This document shows positions 51,218-60,446 of a stretch of DNA of 64,000 bases, piece after piece. The notes under the pieces are model-generated. The model saw only the letters and a list, made by a program, of their open reading frames with translations, was not told where the DNA came from and searched no databases. The first letter of the stretch is position 1. Every line of letters starts with the position of its first letter. Source of the stretch: Arcicella gelida (lineage in GTDB: Bacteria; Bacteroidota; Bacteroidia; Cytophagales; Spirosomataceae); NCBI RefSeq assembly GCF_034931025.1, contig NZ_JAYGIL010000013.1, positions 93,380 to 157,379 on the forward strand, in the 5' to 3' direction. The position numbers were made by a program, and so were the translations under genes.

Positions 51218-52240
51218 CTATGCCCAAACCTGAGTTCCTTCCGTACAGTTTTTACACATTTCAATTTCTGAACGTGAGCGAATTAAGGTTTGTCTGAACT
51301 GTTGATATGATTTTCCATGCCATAATTCTCTGAAAGTTTGGGTTTTCATATCGCCCAAACGATGATGTGCATCTTTATCAAAACAGCAAGGAACAACTAG
51401 TCCATCCCAAGTAATGACGCAAGAATGCCACATTTTCCAACAATGATTGATTAATTCATTCTTGATTTTGTAACTTCCATCAGCTTGTTTTTTATAACGA
51501 GCATACTTATCAATCGTCGGAATCAGGTCAGAGCCGTTTTCATAATCATAAATCTGTGCCGTTTTTAAACCTACTTCATCTACGCCCAAATCTTTGGCTA
51601 ATTGCTGTACTTCTCCTATTTGGTGTTCGTTTGGTTTCACCACCAAAAACTGAAAAACAATATGGGGAGTACTTGATTTCAATTCCTTTTTCCACTTAAT
51701 AATGTTCTTTGTTCCTTCCAATACTTTCTCCAATTTTCCACCCACACGATACTGTTCGTAAGTTTCTTGACTTGTTCCATCAATTGAAATTATCAATCTA
51801 TCCAAGCCAGATTCTACTGTTTTTTTAGCATTTGCATCCGTTAAATAATGGGCATTAGTGGACGTAGCCGTATAAACTCCTTTCTTAGCAGCATAGCCAA
51901 CTAAATCTAAAAACTGCGGATGCAGATAAGGTTCTCCTTGAAAATAAAAGATTAAATAGAGTAAAGTACTTTCCAGTTCATCGAGCGTTTTTTTGAACAA
52001 ATCGCCTTCCAACATTCCCGTTGGGCGAGTAAAGGAACGCAAGCCACTCGGACATTCGGGACAACGCAAATTGCAAGAAGTAGTAGGTTCAAAAGAAATA
52101 CTGATGGGCATTCCCCACTGCGTTGGCTTCCCTAAAAGCTTTGAATTATAAAAACTAGTAGCCACTTTCAACCCATTCCAAATGCGTTTTGGAGTAAGTT
52201 TTGAAAGTAAGTTTAATCCATCTTTAAGATTCCCGTTCAT
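51218..52240 (-). CDS. Radical SAM/SPASM protein
   Basis: 340 aa from ATG at 52240; a TTG five codons earlier is less likely. The CxxxCxxC cluster motif is TTSCNLRCPECPSG near residue 50, with LIFYFQGEPYLHP and LIISIDGTSQETYEQYR as later SAM-domain strands. The C-terminal SPASM region has CWKMWHSCVITWDGLVVPCCFDKDAHHRLGD and MCKNCTEG, cysteines for auxiliary clusters. Such enzymes modify peptides or mature small molecules; no precursor peptide is visible nearby. Function open. Confidence 0.9.
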   Translation of the reverse strand: MNGNLKDGLNLLSKLTPKRIWNGLKVATSFYNSKLLGKPTQWGMPISISFEPTTSCNLRCPECPSGLRSFTRPTGMLEGDLFKKTLDELESTLLYLIFYFQGEPYLHPQFLDLVGYAAKKGVYTATSTNAHYLTDANAKKTVESGLDRLIISIDGTSQETYEQYRVGGKLEKVLEGTKNIIKWKKELKSSTPHIVFQFLVVKPNEHQIGEVQQLAKDLGVDEVGLKTAQIYDYENGSDLIPTIDKYARYKKQADGSYKIKNELINHCWKMWHSCVITWDGLVVPCCFDKDAHHRLGDMKTQTFRELWHGKSYQQFRQTLIRSRSEIEMCKNCTEGTQVWA

Positions 52241-52422
52241 TTTTTTGTTGTACAATTAATAATAGCCCACGCCTACGTATAATGCAAGATACCTCCAAAT
52301 AGACGAAAAGCCAAATTAGGCATCAGGACAAAGTAACATACGCTTGTTCAAATAAAGTAGTAATTTATTTAACGAAATTCCTCGCTTAAAAATATTCAAT
52401 CAAACAAACATCCAATTTAATT

Positions 52423-53802
52423 ATGTCAAATTCAAGAAGAGATTTTATTAGAAAAATCAGTGGAACGTCAGCACTACTCGTCGGTGGAACAGCACTAAGT
52501 GATGCTTATGGAAAAACTTTCACTTTAGAATCAACTGCAAAAATTAGTGCTAACGATACTGTTAGAATCGCATTGATTGGTTCTGGAATCATTGGTCATT
52601 ATGATGCAGATACAGCTTTAAAAGTACCAGGAGTAGAAATCGTAACAGTTTGTGATTTGTATAGTGGACGATTAGAAAGAGCGAAGGAAAAATGGGGAAA
52701 AGATATTTTCACGACAAAAGATTATCGAGAAATTCTCATCAGAAAAGACATAGATGCTGTTTTGGTTTGTACTTCTGACCATTGGCATGATAAAATTTCA
52801 ATTGATGCCATGAACGCTGGCAAGCATGTTTATTGCGAAAAACCAATGGTTCATCATATTGAAGAAGGAAAAGCAGTTATTGATGCACAGAAAAAAACGG
52901 GCAAAGTATTTCAGGTAGGTTCGCAAGTGGCGAGTAGTACCGTTACTTGGGAAGCAAAAAAAATCTACGAATCGGGCATTATTGGCGAATTAGTTTATGT
53001 AGAAGCTACCAACGACCGTACTTCAGCCAATGGTGCTTGGCAATATACCATTCCAACTGACGCTTCTACCCAAACAGTTGATTGGGATACTTATATCGGC
53101 GACGCTCCGAAAGTACCTTTTGATGCTAAAAGGTTTTTCCGTTGGAGAAATTATAAAGACTATGGAACAGGCGTGGCTGGCGATTTATTTGTGCATTTAC
53201 TCACGAATTTACACACCATTACAGGCTCAACTGGTCCAGATAAAATATTTGCTTTGGGCGATTTAAACTTATGGAAAGATGGCAGAGACGCCTACGATAT
53301 TGTAACGGCTTTAATGAATTATCCAGCTTCTAAAACCAATCCTTCTTTTCAATTTTTTACCAGAGTAAATTTAGCTGATGGTGGAAGTGGAGGCTCACCA
53401 ACTCGTTTGATTGGAACAGAAGGCGTAATAGAATTATCGTGGGGAGGTTTGAAAGTAAAGAATTTTAAACGACCGAAAGCTCCAGAAATTGGAGGATATG
53501 ATTCATTGGCTACTTTTTCGCAAGCTCAGCAAGAAGAATCGATGAAAGCTTACAAAGCCATGTATTCTGAAGAAGATACCAAATGGCAATATGGCAAAGA
53601 AATTACATTTAAGGCTACCGATGGTTATGATTCGAGATTAGACCATTTCATTAATTTCTTTGAATCAATCCGTACAGGAAAAAAAGTGTGGGAAGATGCT
53701 ACTTTTGGTTTGAGAGCCGCAGCACCAGCATTGGCTTGTAATAAAAGTGCAGAGATTGGGAAACCTGTAATTTGGAATCCTGAAACGATGAAATTAGGTT
53801 AA
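52423..53802 (+). CDS. Tat-exported Gfo/Idh/MocA oxidoreductase
   Basis: 459 aa. Tat signal SRRDFIRKISGTSALLVGGTALS with a twin-arginine motif. A Rossmann domain follows: VRIALIGSGIIGHYDADTALKVPGVEIVTVCDLYSGR, then HVYCEKPMVHHIEEGKAVIDAQ (EKP motif). The rest matches the GFO-IDH-MocA C-domain. Exported dehydrogenases of this type often act on surface or dietary sugars in Bacteroidota; the substrate is not known. Closed by a hairpin. Confidence 0.92.
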   Translation: MSNSRRDFIRKISGTSALLVGGTALSDAYGKTFTLESTAKISANDTVRIALIGSGIIGHYDADTALKVPGVEIVTVCDLYSGRLERAKEKWGKDIFTTKDYREILIRKDIDAVLVCTSDHWHDKISIDAMNAGKHVYCEKPMVHHIEEGKAVIDAQKKTGKVFQVGSQVASSTVTWEAKKIYESGIIGELVYVEATNDRTSANGAWQYTIPTDASTQTVDWDTYIGDAPKVPFDAKRFFRWRNYKDYGTGVAGDLFVHLLTNLHTITGSTGPDKIFALGDLNLWKDGRDAYDIVTALMNYPASKTNPSFQFFTRVNLADGGSGGSPTRLIGTEGVIELSWGGLKVKNFKRPKAPEIGGYDSLATFSQAQQEESMKAYKAMYSEEDTKWQYGKEITFKATDGYDSRLDHFINFFESIRTGKKVWEDATFGLRAAAPALACNKSAEIGKPVIWNPETMKLG

Positions 53803-53807
53803 AGTAG

Positions 53808-53846
53808 AAATACCTTTCACGATTTAAAAAACCCGAAAAGGTATTT
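53808..53846 (+). terminator. Terminator of the oxidoreductase gene
   Basis: AAATACCTTT/AAAGGTATTT, 10-bp arms 53808-53817 and 53837-53846, 19-base loop. Confidence 0.68.
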
Positions 53847-54157
53847 TCTTATTAAATCAAAAATAATCCGCACTTATCTTGTTTTTATTAAAAAACCTTT
53901 TCATCTTGTAATAGAATTAAGTATCAGCAAAACATTCTGTCAAATGGATTGAAGATATGAATTAAATCGTATTCTTTTGAATATAATTATTCATATTAAA
54001 GTATCAATCTTAATGATTGATTTATGCTTTTCCTTTGGCAAAATCAACCTTTTAATCGTTTCCTGATTATTTTTCATGCTTATTCTTTAGAAATATTATA
54101 TTGGCTGATTACATATTTTAGTTTTTTTACAGATTTTTTTATGGGTTAGGGTTATTG

Positions 54158-54189
54158 AAAAAGTCGTTGGTTATGCTAACGACTTTTTT
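54158..54189. terminator. Terminator of the enoyl-CoA hydratase gene
   Basis: 11-bp arms 54158-54168 and 54178-54188, 9-base loop, A-run left and T-run right. Confidence 0.85.
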
Positions 54190-54210
54190 ACTTTTTTAGA
54201 CAATCTGTTA

Positions 54211-54990
54211 TTAAAAACCTTTAAAAGTTGGCTTTCTTTTTTGCAAAAAAGCGGTTACTCCTTCTTCAAAATCCTGAGTTTTTCCAGCTAAATCTTGGTT
54301 GATGGCTTCCAATTCTAACATCTCTTCTAAAGTAGAAAAAGAAGATTGGTTCAATACTTTTTTGATTAATCCTATGGCAGAAGTAGCCGCATTGGCATAT
54401 TGATTCGCCATGTTGGAAACGACTAAATCTAGGTTTTCAGGAGCAACTACCGAATTGACCAAACCCAAAGCCAAACATTCTTGGGCTTCTACTACTCTTC
54501 CTGTAGAACAAAGCTCAAATGCTTTTTGCGAACCAACTAATTTAGGTAAGAAGAACGAAGAACCAGCATCTATAATTAAACCAATGCTGACAAAAATTTG
54601 AGACATTTTAGCATTTTCAGCAGCAATAATTATATCACAAGCCAATGCCAAAGAACAACCTGCACCAACAGCAGTACCATTCAATCGACAGATAACAGGT
54701 TTAGGTAAATTTCTGATTGCCAAAATCATTGGGTTATAATTTTTTCGAAGAGAATCGCCCAAACTTGTAGCGTTAGTCATTCCACTTTTCAAATCTGCTC
54801 CTGAACAAAAAGCTTTTTCCCCAGCACCTGTCAATACAACTACTCGTATAGATTTATCAACTTCTGCCGCTTCAAAAGCCTGAGTAATTTCTTGAACAAG
54901 TAAAGTATTTAGTGCATTGTAAACTTCTGGGCGATTCAGCGTGATAGTACAAATGCCGTTCTGAATTTGATAAATGAGATGCTGATACAT
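54211..54990 (-). CDS. Enoyl-CoA hydratase/isomerase family protein
   Basis: 259 aa, crotonase fold. ITLNRPEVYNALNTLLVQEI, VVLTGAGEKAFCSGADLKSG (oxyanion hole), VICRLNGTAVGAGCSLALACDIIIAAENAKMSQIFVSIGLIIDAGSSFFLPKLVG. The second-motif region has Asp (IDAGSSFFLP) where hydratases have a catalytic Glu, the pattern of PaaG-like isomerases. Substrate not determined. A single leftward gene. Confidence 0.9.
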   Translation of the reverse strand: MYQHLIYQIQNGICTITLNRPEVYNALNTLLVQEITQAFEAAEVDKSIRVVVLTGAGEKAFCSGADLKSGMTNATSLGDSLRKNYNPMILAIRNLPKPVICRLNGTAVGAGCSLALACDIIIAAENAKMSQIFVSIGLIIDAGSSFFLPKLVGSQKAFELCSTGRVVEAQECLALGLVNSVVAPENLDLVVSNMANQYANAATSAIGLIKKVLNQSSFSTLEEMLELEAINQDLAGKTQDFEEGVTAFLQKRKPTFKGF

Positions 54991-55058
54991 GAGATTTGCT
55001 TTTTGGGATTATCAGCACCAATTTGGGATTTTTTTATTTATTATGCAAGCATAACATT

Positions 55059-55709
55059 TTAAATAAAGAAGATAACAACTGACAAGCTAACTGTTAAACC
55101 AAGTACGGTTCCAGCTAGGATTTGTGCGGGTGTATGTGCATTAAGATGAAGCCTAGCGGCCATTAAGAATCCAGCGACAAGAATGGTTGCTAAGATGGGA
55201 TAGAACAATGTCATACTTCCAAATTTGATAGCAATGCCGGTTAAAGCACCAACAGTTCCACTGATACCAACTGCATGAGCTGATATTTTCCAGTAAAGGC
55301 TAATAAATGCTACCGCTGAAATTGAAAAGGCTATGCTTGTAAGAATGAGCGAAATTTCTGGAAATTGACGAAGTTTCAAGGTAAAAAAAGCGGCTACAAA
55401 AGTATAAATCGCTACAGTTACCAAATAAGGAACCCTCCTATCAGCCAAAGTTTCCATCTTTAAATCTTTGATGATTTTGAAACGATGAAGTGCATAAATA
55501 CAAAAAACAGGCAATACAAAGGTTTGAAGAAACATCAATAAAAGAATTCCTACTTTTAAGCTCATCATGCCTACTCTTGAAGTACCATTAAAAAGCTCAA
55601 GGTTCTGAATAGATTCAGGAGCAACATAAAAAAGTATTGAGAATATAATCGTCGGCATCAACAATGGATGAAGCAAAGCCGATAAAAATTGAGCAAAACG
55701 TGTATTCAA
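55059..55709 (-). CDS. PAP2-like membrane phosphatase; TTG start
   Basis: 216 aa, six TMs. HPLLMPTIIFSILFYVAP is the conserved start of this Bacteroidota group; KISAHAVGISGTVGALTG and ARLHLNAHTPAQILAGTVLGL correspond to PAP2 motifs 2 and 3. No ATG lies in frame before the HPLLMP block, and the frame upstream is open into repeat family A, so TTG at 55709 is the likely start. It probably dephosphorylates a lipid phosphate. Confidence 0.8.
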   Translation of the reverse strand: MNTRFAQFLSALLHPLLMPTIIFSILFYVAPESIQNLELFNGTSRVGMMSLKVGILLLMFLQTFVLPVFCIYALHRFKIIKDLKMETLADRRVPYLVTVAIYTFVAAFFTLKLRQFPEISLILTSIAFSISAVAFISLYWKISAHAVGISGTVGALTGIAIKFGSMTLFYPILATILVAGFLMAARLHLNAHTPAQILAGTVLGLTVSLSVVIFFI

Positions 55710-55724
55710 GGGGTTGTTGTTTAT

Positions 55725-55834
55725 TAGGCTTTCGGCTTTCAGTCTTCAGCTTTCAGCTATTGAAATTTTTAATGTATTTATATTACCGAAATCATAAAGC
55801 CGATGGCTGGTTTCCGATAGCTGAAAGCATCCTC
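55725..55834. repeat. Palindromic intergenic repeat, family A copy 2
   Basis: Carries CGGCTTTC, CCGATAGC and CTGAAAGC words in both orientations, at 55725-55762 and 55795-55830, around an AT-rich centre, and ends in ATCCTCT, as in copy 1 at 7679-7825. It borders the PAP2-like gene's TTG start and the rpoN stop. Confidence 0.65.
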
Positions 55835-57291
55835 TACAATTGCTTCCTAAGCCTAGCTACTGGTATATTTAATTGTTCACGATATTTGGCAACGGTTCTT
55901 CTGGCAATGTTATACCCTTTTTCGTTCAAGAATTTTTCTAATTTATCATCCGAAAGTGGATTCTTTTTAGATTCATTATCTATCAATTCTTTCAAAATAT
56001 TTTTTACTTCTCGGCTTGAAACATCTTCGCCAGAATCTGTAGCGATACCTTCTGAAAAAAAGTATTTTAAAGGATACAAACCAAATTCTGTTTGAACAGA
56101 TTTGCTACTTGCCACTCTCGAAACCGTTGAAATATCCATATCAATTTGCGTGGCAATGTCTTTAAGAATCATCGGTCTCAATTTAGATTCATCGCCAGTC
56201 AAGAAAAACTCATTTTGGTAGTCCAAAATAGCTTTCATTGTTCTCAGTAAAGTATTTTGTCTTTGTTTGATGGCATCAATAAACCATTTTGCCGAATCTA
56301 ATTTCTGCTTGATAAAAGTAACCGTTTCTTTAATGGCTTTGTTATTTTTATCTCCTTTATCATAAGTATCCAACATTTCATGAAAGGAATGACTTACTCT
56401 TAGCTCTGGAGCATTTTTGGCATTCAAAAAAAGCTCTAATTTCCCATTTGAATTAGTTAAAATATAATCTGGCAATAAGTATTGAATTACTCCTCCATCT
56501 TCTTCAGCAGCACCAGGTCTAGGATTTAATTTGGTGATGAGCTTGATGGTTTGTTTCAATTCTTCATCATCAATTCCTAAACGTTTTTGAATTTTATCGT
56601 AATGTTTTTTAGAAAATTCTTCAAAACTATCTTCAATAATTCTGATAGCATCTTGCACGAAAGGGTCGTGAATATCTTTTCTATCTAATTGTAGTAAAAG
56701 ACATTCTTGCAAATCACGAGCAGCAATACCAGCAGGGTCAAAAGTTTGAATTTGCTTTAAAACTACTTCAATTTCTTCGATGGTTGTATAAATTCCTTGT
56801 GTAAAAGCCAAGTCATTCACAACAGCTTGCAATGGTCGGCGAATATATCCATCAGATTCAATCGAACCAATTAATTGTTTTCCAATAATTTCTTGTTGTT
56901 CGTCTAATTCCAAATAACCTAATTGCGAGATAAGATGATCATTCAAACTTGAAGTCATGGCTATTGGCATTTCTCTATCTTCATCATCCGAATTTCCATC
57001 GCCTTGCATTTTGTATCCATTATAATCATCACTCAAATACGACTCTACATCAATGTCTCTATCATCATACTCCTTAAATTCTTCATCAGCATAATCATCA
57101 AAATCATCATCGTATTCATCACTTTCTTTTACTTCTATTTCAGCACCTTCTTCCAAAGCAGGATTTATCTCTAACTCCTCCTCAATCCGAGCGGATAATT
57201 CAAAAGTCGGTATCTGTAACAGTTTGATAAACTGAATTTGTTGTGGAGATAACCTTTGTTGAAGACTTTGATTAAGACTAAGTTTTTGCAT
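55834..57291 (-). CDS. rpoN: RNA polymerase sigma-54 factor
   Basis: 485 aa. Glutamine-rich region I (QSLQQRLSPQQIQFIKLLQIPTFELSARIEEELEINPAL), an acidic region II at about 55-110, the core-binding region with YIRRPLQAV and LNPRPGA, the HTH region, then SKKNPLSDDKLEKFL and the RpoN box ARRTVAKYRE near the C-terminus. It directs RNA polymerase to -24/-12 promoters with enhancer proteins. Bacteroidota often have one rpoN used for stress and motility-type genes. ATG at 57291. Confidence 0.96.
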   Translation of the reverse strand: MQKLSLNQSLQQRLSPQQIQFIKLLQIPTFELSARIEEELEINPALEEGAEIEVKESDEYDDDFDDYADEEFKEYDDRDIDVESYLSDDYNGYKMQGDGNSDDEDREMPIAMTSSLNDHLISQLGYLELDEQQEIIGKQLIGSIESDGYIRRPLQAVVNDLAFTQGIYTTIEEIEVVLKQIQTFDPAGIAARDLQECLLLQLDRKDIHDPFVQDAIRIIEDSFEEFSKKHYDKIQKRLGIDDEELKQTIKLITKLNPRPGAAEEDGGVIQYLLPDYILTNSNGKLELFLNAKNAPELRVSHSFHEMLDTYDKGDKNNKAIKETVTFIKQKLDSAKWFIDAIKQRQNTLLRTMKAILDYQNEFFLTGDESKLRPMILKDIATQIDMDISTVSRVASSKSVQTEFGLYPLKYFFSEGIATDSGEDVSSREVKNILKELIDNESKKNPLSDDKLEKFLNEKGYNIARRTVAKYREQLNIPVARLRKQL

Positions 57292-57686
57292 AAAGTATTA
57301 AAAGTGATTGGGCTTCATAAAACAGTAAGGCATTACAGTTGGCAAAAACAAGAAGATGTTCTTAACAACTATCTTGCCAAAATTATTGAATTTAATGACA
57401 AATTGGTTCTAATTATTAATTTATTTCCTTCAAAAATACATAAAATACTAACAATCATATTTTTAGCTTTTCCATTCATGTAAAGAATCCGTCTTTGTTA
57501 AGCGATTTTAAGAAAAAATTAAAAAAGGAAATACTTCAAAATACGAACGTTCGAGAAGAAAATTTCTATCTCTTGAATTATTAAACCACGAAAAATACAC
57601 GCTAATTCGGTAATTGTAAGAATTGTAAGTAATTTTGAATCTTAGAAAATGATTAGTACGTGTGATTTTTGTTTGTTGAAGAACGA
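57292..57686. other. Divergent region between rpoN and asnS
   Basis: 395 bases. It contains TAATTTTG at 57630-57637 (+), a candidate asnS -7 element, and CAAAATTA at 57378-57385, a candidate rpoN -7 element on the minus strand; neither has a clear -33 box. A perfect palindrome CGAACGTTCG sits at 57544-57553. No ORF supported. Confidence 0.5.
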
Positions 57687-59147
57687 ATGGAAAGTCCAAA
57701 ATCCGAAATTATAGCAATGCAAATCAAGCAAATTTTAGCCGAAGCCCTTGTTGGCGAAGAAATAACCGTAAAAGGTTGGGTAAGAACAAAACGTGTACAA
57801 CCAAATGTAATTTTTATTAATATCAATGACGGTTCAGTAATTCATAATATTCAAGCGGTTGCAGAACCGGGAGTAATTGGTGAAGATACGCTTAAATTAA
57901 TTACTACGGGCTCATGTGTTGCCGTTACGGGTACGCTTATTGAATCAAAAGGTTCAGGACAAAGAGTAGAATTACAAGTAAAAACGGCTCAGGTTTATGG
58001 CACAGCCGACCCAGAGAAATATCCTTTACAACCCAAAAAACACTCTTTAGAATTCTTACGTGAAATTGCACACTTGCGTCCACGTACCAATACTTTTTCG
58101 GCAATTCTTCGTATTCGTCACTCTTTGGCATTTGCGATTCATAAATATTTTAACGACAACGGATTCTTCTATTTACATACGCCAATCATTACCGGTTCGG
58201 ATGCAGAAGGTGCTGGTGAAATGTTTCATGTAACTACTTTAGATCCAAAAAATCCGCCATTGAACGAAGATGGCTCTGTAAATTACAAAGAAGATTTCTT
58301 CGGAAAAGAAACTAACTTAACGGTTTCTGGACAGTTGGAAGGCGAATTAGGAGCAATGGCTTTATCGAAAATTTATACTTTCGGACCAACCTTCCGTGCT
58401 GAAAACTCAAACACGGCTCGTCACTTAGCTGAATTCTGGATGATTGAACCAGAAGTTGCTTTCTATGAATTAGAAGACAATATGCGTTTGGCAGAAGATT
58501 TCACAAAGTATGTTATTAATTATGCTTTAGAAAACTGTGCTGACGATTTAGCTTTCCTTGAAAATCGCTTGAAAGATGAAGAGAAAACGAAAAAAGCTGA
58601 AGAACGTTCGGAATTGGCTTTAGTTGAAAAACTTCGTTTTGTAGTTGATAATGATTATGTAAAATTGACTTATACAGAAGCGATTCAGATTTTATTATCA
58701 TCAAAACGTCATAAAGAAGGTAAATTCCAATATCCAGTACAATGGGGCATTGATTTACAATCAGAACACGAGCGTTATTTGGTAGAAAAACACTTCAAAA
58801 AACCAGTGATTTTGACGAACTATCCAAAAGACATCAAGGCTTTCTATATGAAGTTGGATGAAGATGGAAAAACTGTTCGTGCAATGGACGTATTGTTCCC
58901 AGGCATTGGCGAAATCATCGGTGGTTCTCAGCGTGAAGATAATTACGAAAAATTATTACAACGTACTAAAGACGTAGGTATCCACGAAGATACGATTTGG
59001 TGGTATTTAGAAACTCGTCAGTTCGGAACAGCACCACACTCAGGTTTCGGTATAGGGTTCGAACGTTTGGTAATGTTTGTAACAGGAATGACCAACATCC
59101 GTGACGTAATTCCTTTCCCACGTACTCCAAAATCGGCAGAATTTTAA
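57687..59147 (+). CDS. asnS: Asparaginyl-tRNA synthetase
   Basis: 486 aa from ATG at 57687; ATG at 57717 (MQIKQILAEALVGEE) is an alternative and fits the family start equally well. N-terminal OB anticodon-binding domain (EEITVKGWVRTKRVQPNVIFININDGS). Class II catalytic core motifs: FNDNGFFYLHTPIITGSDAEGAGEMF (motif 1), TFRAENSNTARHLAEFWMIEPEVAF (motif 2) and GFGIGFERLVMFVTG (motif 3). Charges tRNA-Asn with asparagine. Confidence 0.97.
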   Translation: MESPKSEIIAMQIKQILAEALVGEEITVKGWVRTKRVQPNVIFININDGSVIHNIQAVAEPGVIGEDTLKLITTGSCVAVTGTLIESKGSGQRVELQVKTAQVYGTADPEKYPLQPKKHSLEFLREIAHLRPRTNTFSAILRIRHSLAFAIHKYFNDNGFFYLHTPIITGSDAEGAGEMFHVTTLDPKNPPLNEDGSVNYKEDFFGKETNLTVSGQLEGELGAMALSKIYTFGPTFRAENSNTARHLAEFWMIEPEVAFYELEDNMRLAEDFTKYVINYALENCADDLAFLENRLKDEEKTKKAEERSELALVEKLRFVVDNDYVKLTYTEAIQILLSSKRHKEGKFQYPVQWGIDLQSEHERYLVEKHFKKPVILTNYPKDIKAFYMKLDEDGKTVRAMDVLFPGIGEIIGGSQREDNYEKLLQRTKDVGIHEDTIWWYLETRQFGTAPHSGFGIGFERLVMFVTGMTNIRDVIPFPRTPKSAEF

Positions 59148-59159
59148 TAGTTGTGTTGA

Positions 59160-59216
59160 GTGAATAAGTAATTTTTGATTATTTTCAGTAAATTAAGCTC
59201 TAAATTACTTATTCAC
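59160..59216. repeat. 15-bp inverted repeat after asnS
   Basis: Positions 59160-59174 are exactly complementary to 59202-59216, 27-base AT-rich loop. It fills most of the 91-base gap between asnS and the NTF2-like gene. Could act as terminator or be another repeat; no T-run follows on either strand. Confidence 0.6.
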
Positions 59217-59238
59217 TTCAGTATTAAACGATACTACA

Positions 59239-59703
59239 ATGCTAAAAAAATCTCTTTCCTTTTTACTTCTTTTCTTGGGCATTGCTTTCGCCCTTACCGC
59301 ACAAAATTCTGAAGAAAAAGCTGTTCAAGCTGTCGTTGAACAATTGTTTGCAGGCATGCAAAAACATGATTCAACGATGATTCGTGCTACTTTTCATCCT
59401 TCTATCAGAATGCAATCAATTGGTATCAATCGCAAAACTAATTTGATGACTTTAACTACTGAAGAAAATGCGGATGGTTTTATCAAACAAATTGGTTCTT
59501 TGCCCGCCAATGTTCAAATTGAAGAAAGAGTATTAAGTTACGAAATCAGAATTGATGGAAATATGGCAACCGCTTGGACGCCCTACGAATTATATGTAAA
59601 TGGCAAACGCCAACATTGCGGCGTAGATGCCTTTCAATTTTACAAAACCGAAAATGGCTGGAAAATCATTGCTTTAGCGGATACTCGTCGGAAGTGTGAG
59701 TAA
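59239..59703 (+). CDS. Secreted NTF2-like (DUF4440-type) protein
   Basis: 154 aa. Signal peptide with cleavage near ALTAQ. The body has the SnoaL/NTF2 layout: EKAVQAVVEQLFAGMQKHDSTMIRATFHPSIRMQSI, and the later VLSYEIRIDGNMATAWTPYELYVNGKRQHCGVDAFQFYKTENGWKIIALADTRR. The NTF2 fold in this branch is often non-enzymatic or of unknown role. Exported. Single gene. Confidence 0.87.
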   Translation: MLKKSLSFLLLFLGIAFALTAQNSEEKAVQAVVEQLFAGMQKHDSTMIRATFHPSIRMQSIGINRKTNLMTLTTEENADGFIKQIGSLPANVQIEERVLSYEIRIDGNMATAWTPYELYVNGKRQHCGVDAFQFYKTENGWKIIALADTRRKCE

Positions 59704-59756
59704 GTATCTCAAATAAAATTCCACAAAACATTTGGAATTTTATTTTTTATAAATGT

Positions 59757-59779
59757 ACTTTGCATTACAAAGTAATTTG
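59757..59779 (+). promoter_or_regulatory. Operator copy 1, ACTTTG-N5-CAAAGTAATTTG
   Basis: An inverted repeat ACTTTG (59757-59762) and CAAAGT (59768-59773) followed by AATTTG, 6 bases before the start at 59785. The same motif with the same spacing lies before creD at 60791-60813. Probable site of the winged-helix regulator encoded between them. Confidence 0.55.
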
Positions 59780-59784
59780 AAAAT

Positions 59785-60396
59785 ATGAACCAACATCTTC
59801 AAGATATTTCTGACATACGTTCAATGATGGAACGTTCAAGCCGATTTATTTCACTGAGTGGACTATCGGGAATATTCGCAGGTACTTTTGCCTTGATAGG
59901 TGCTTATTTAGCCTATCAAAGAATCCTTGATGAACACCCAAGTACTTATTTGAATTTACAAGACAATATCCCACTGATAAATTATATTATTGTTGATGGA
60001 ATCGTTGTTTTAATTCTTTCGCTTAGTTTTGCAATCTATTTTAGTCTAAGAAATGCCAAACGTAAAGGCTTAAAAATTTGGGATAATACTTCTAGAAGGC
60101 TTTTACTCAATATGGCAATTCCACTGGTTACGGGTGGTTTATTCTGCTTGATTTTACTTAAACATGCCCCACATTTAATTGATGCTGCTACCTTAGTTTT
60201 CTATGGTTTAGCCGTTGTGAATGCTTCAAAATATACTTATGATGATATTCGATATTTAGGCTATATTGAAATTATACTAGGCTTGATTTGCGGTATTTTA
60301 GACCAATGGAAGCTTGGTTTATTATTTTGGGCAATTGGTTTTGGGGTATTACACATTATTTACGGCATTGTGATGTACCGTAAATATGAATCTTGA
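59785..60396 (+). CDS. Unknown six-TM membrane protein of the CreD cluster
   Basis: 203 aa. Cytoplasmic start (NQHLQDISDIRSMMERSSRFISLSG), then about six TM segments (GLSGIFAGTFALIGAYLAY, YIIVDGIVVLILSLSFAIYF, LNMAIPLVTGGLFCLILL, AATLVFYGLAVVNASKY, IEIILGLICGIL, LLFWAIGFGVLHIIYGIVMY). No named family is recognised by me. It is followed by the winged-helix regulator and CreD, all in one direction, and has the shared operator at its start. Confidence 0.8.
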   Translation: MNQHLQDISDIRSMMERSSRFISLSGLSGIFAGTFALIGAYLAYQRILDEHPSTYLNLQDNIPLINYIIVDGIVVLILSLSFAIYFSLRNAKRKGLKIWDNTSRRLLLNMAIPLVTGGLFCLILLKHAPHLIDAATLVFYGLAVVNASKYTYDDIRYLGYIEIILGLICGILDQWKLGLLFWAIGFGVLHIIYGIVMYRKYES

Positions 60397-60446
60397 TTTG
60401 AAAATTTGGTAATTATTTTCTGAGTAAAATTATCAAATTGACTCTT

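Larger units (their letters stand above)
53803..54210. other. Intergenic region between convergent genes
   Basis: 408 bases. A hairpin (53808-53817 with 53837-53846) with T-rich tail ends the oxidoreductase gene, and a second hairpin at 54158-54188 ends the enoyl-CoA hydratase gene. The 310 bases between are AT-rich with no ORF or promoter I can support. Confidence 0.55.

Noticed and set aside
59040..59075. GGTTCGAA-like stretch reminiscent of a tRNA T-arm
   Set aside because: It lies inside asnS coding sequence and no cloverleaf can be built around it.
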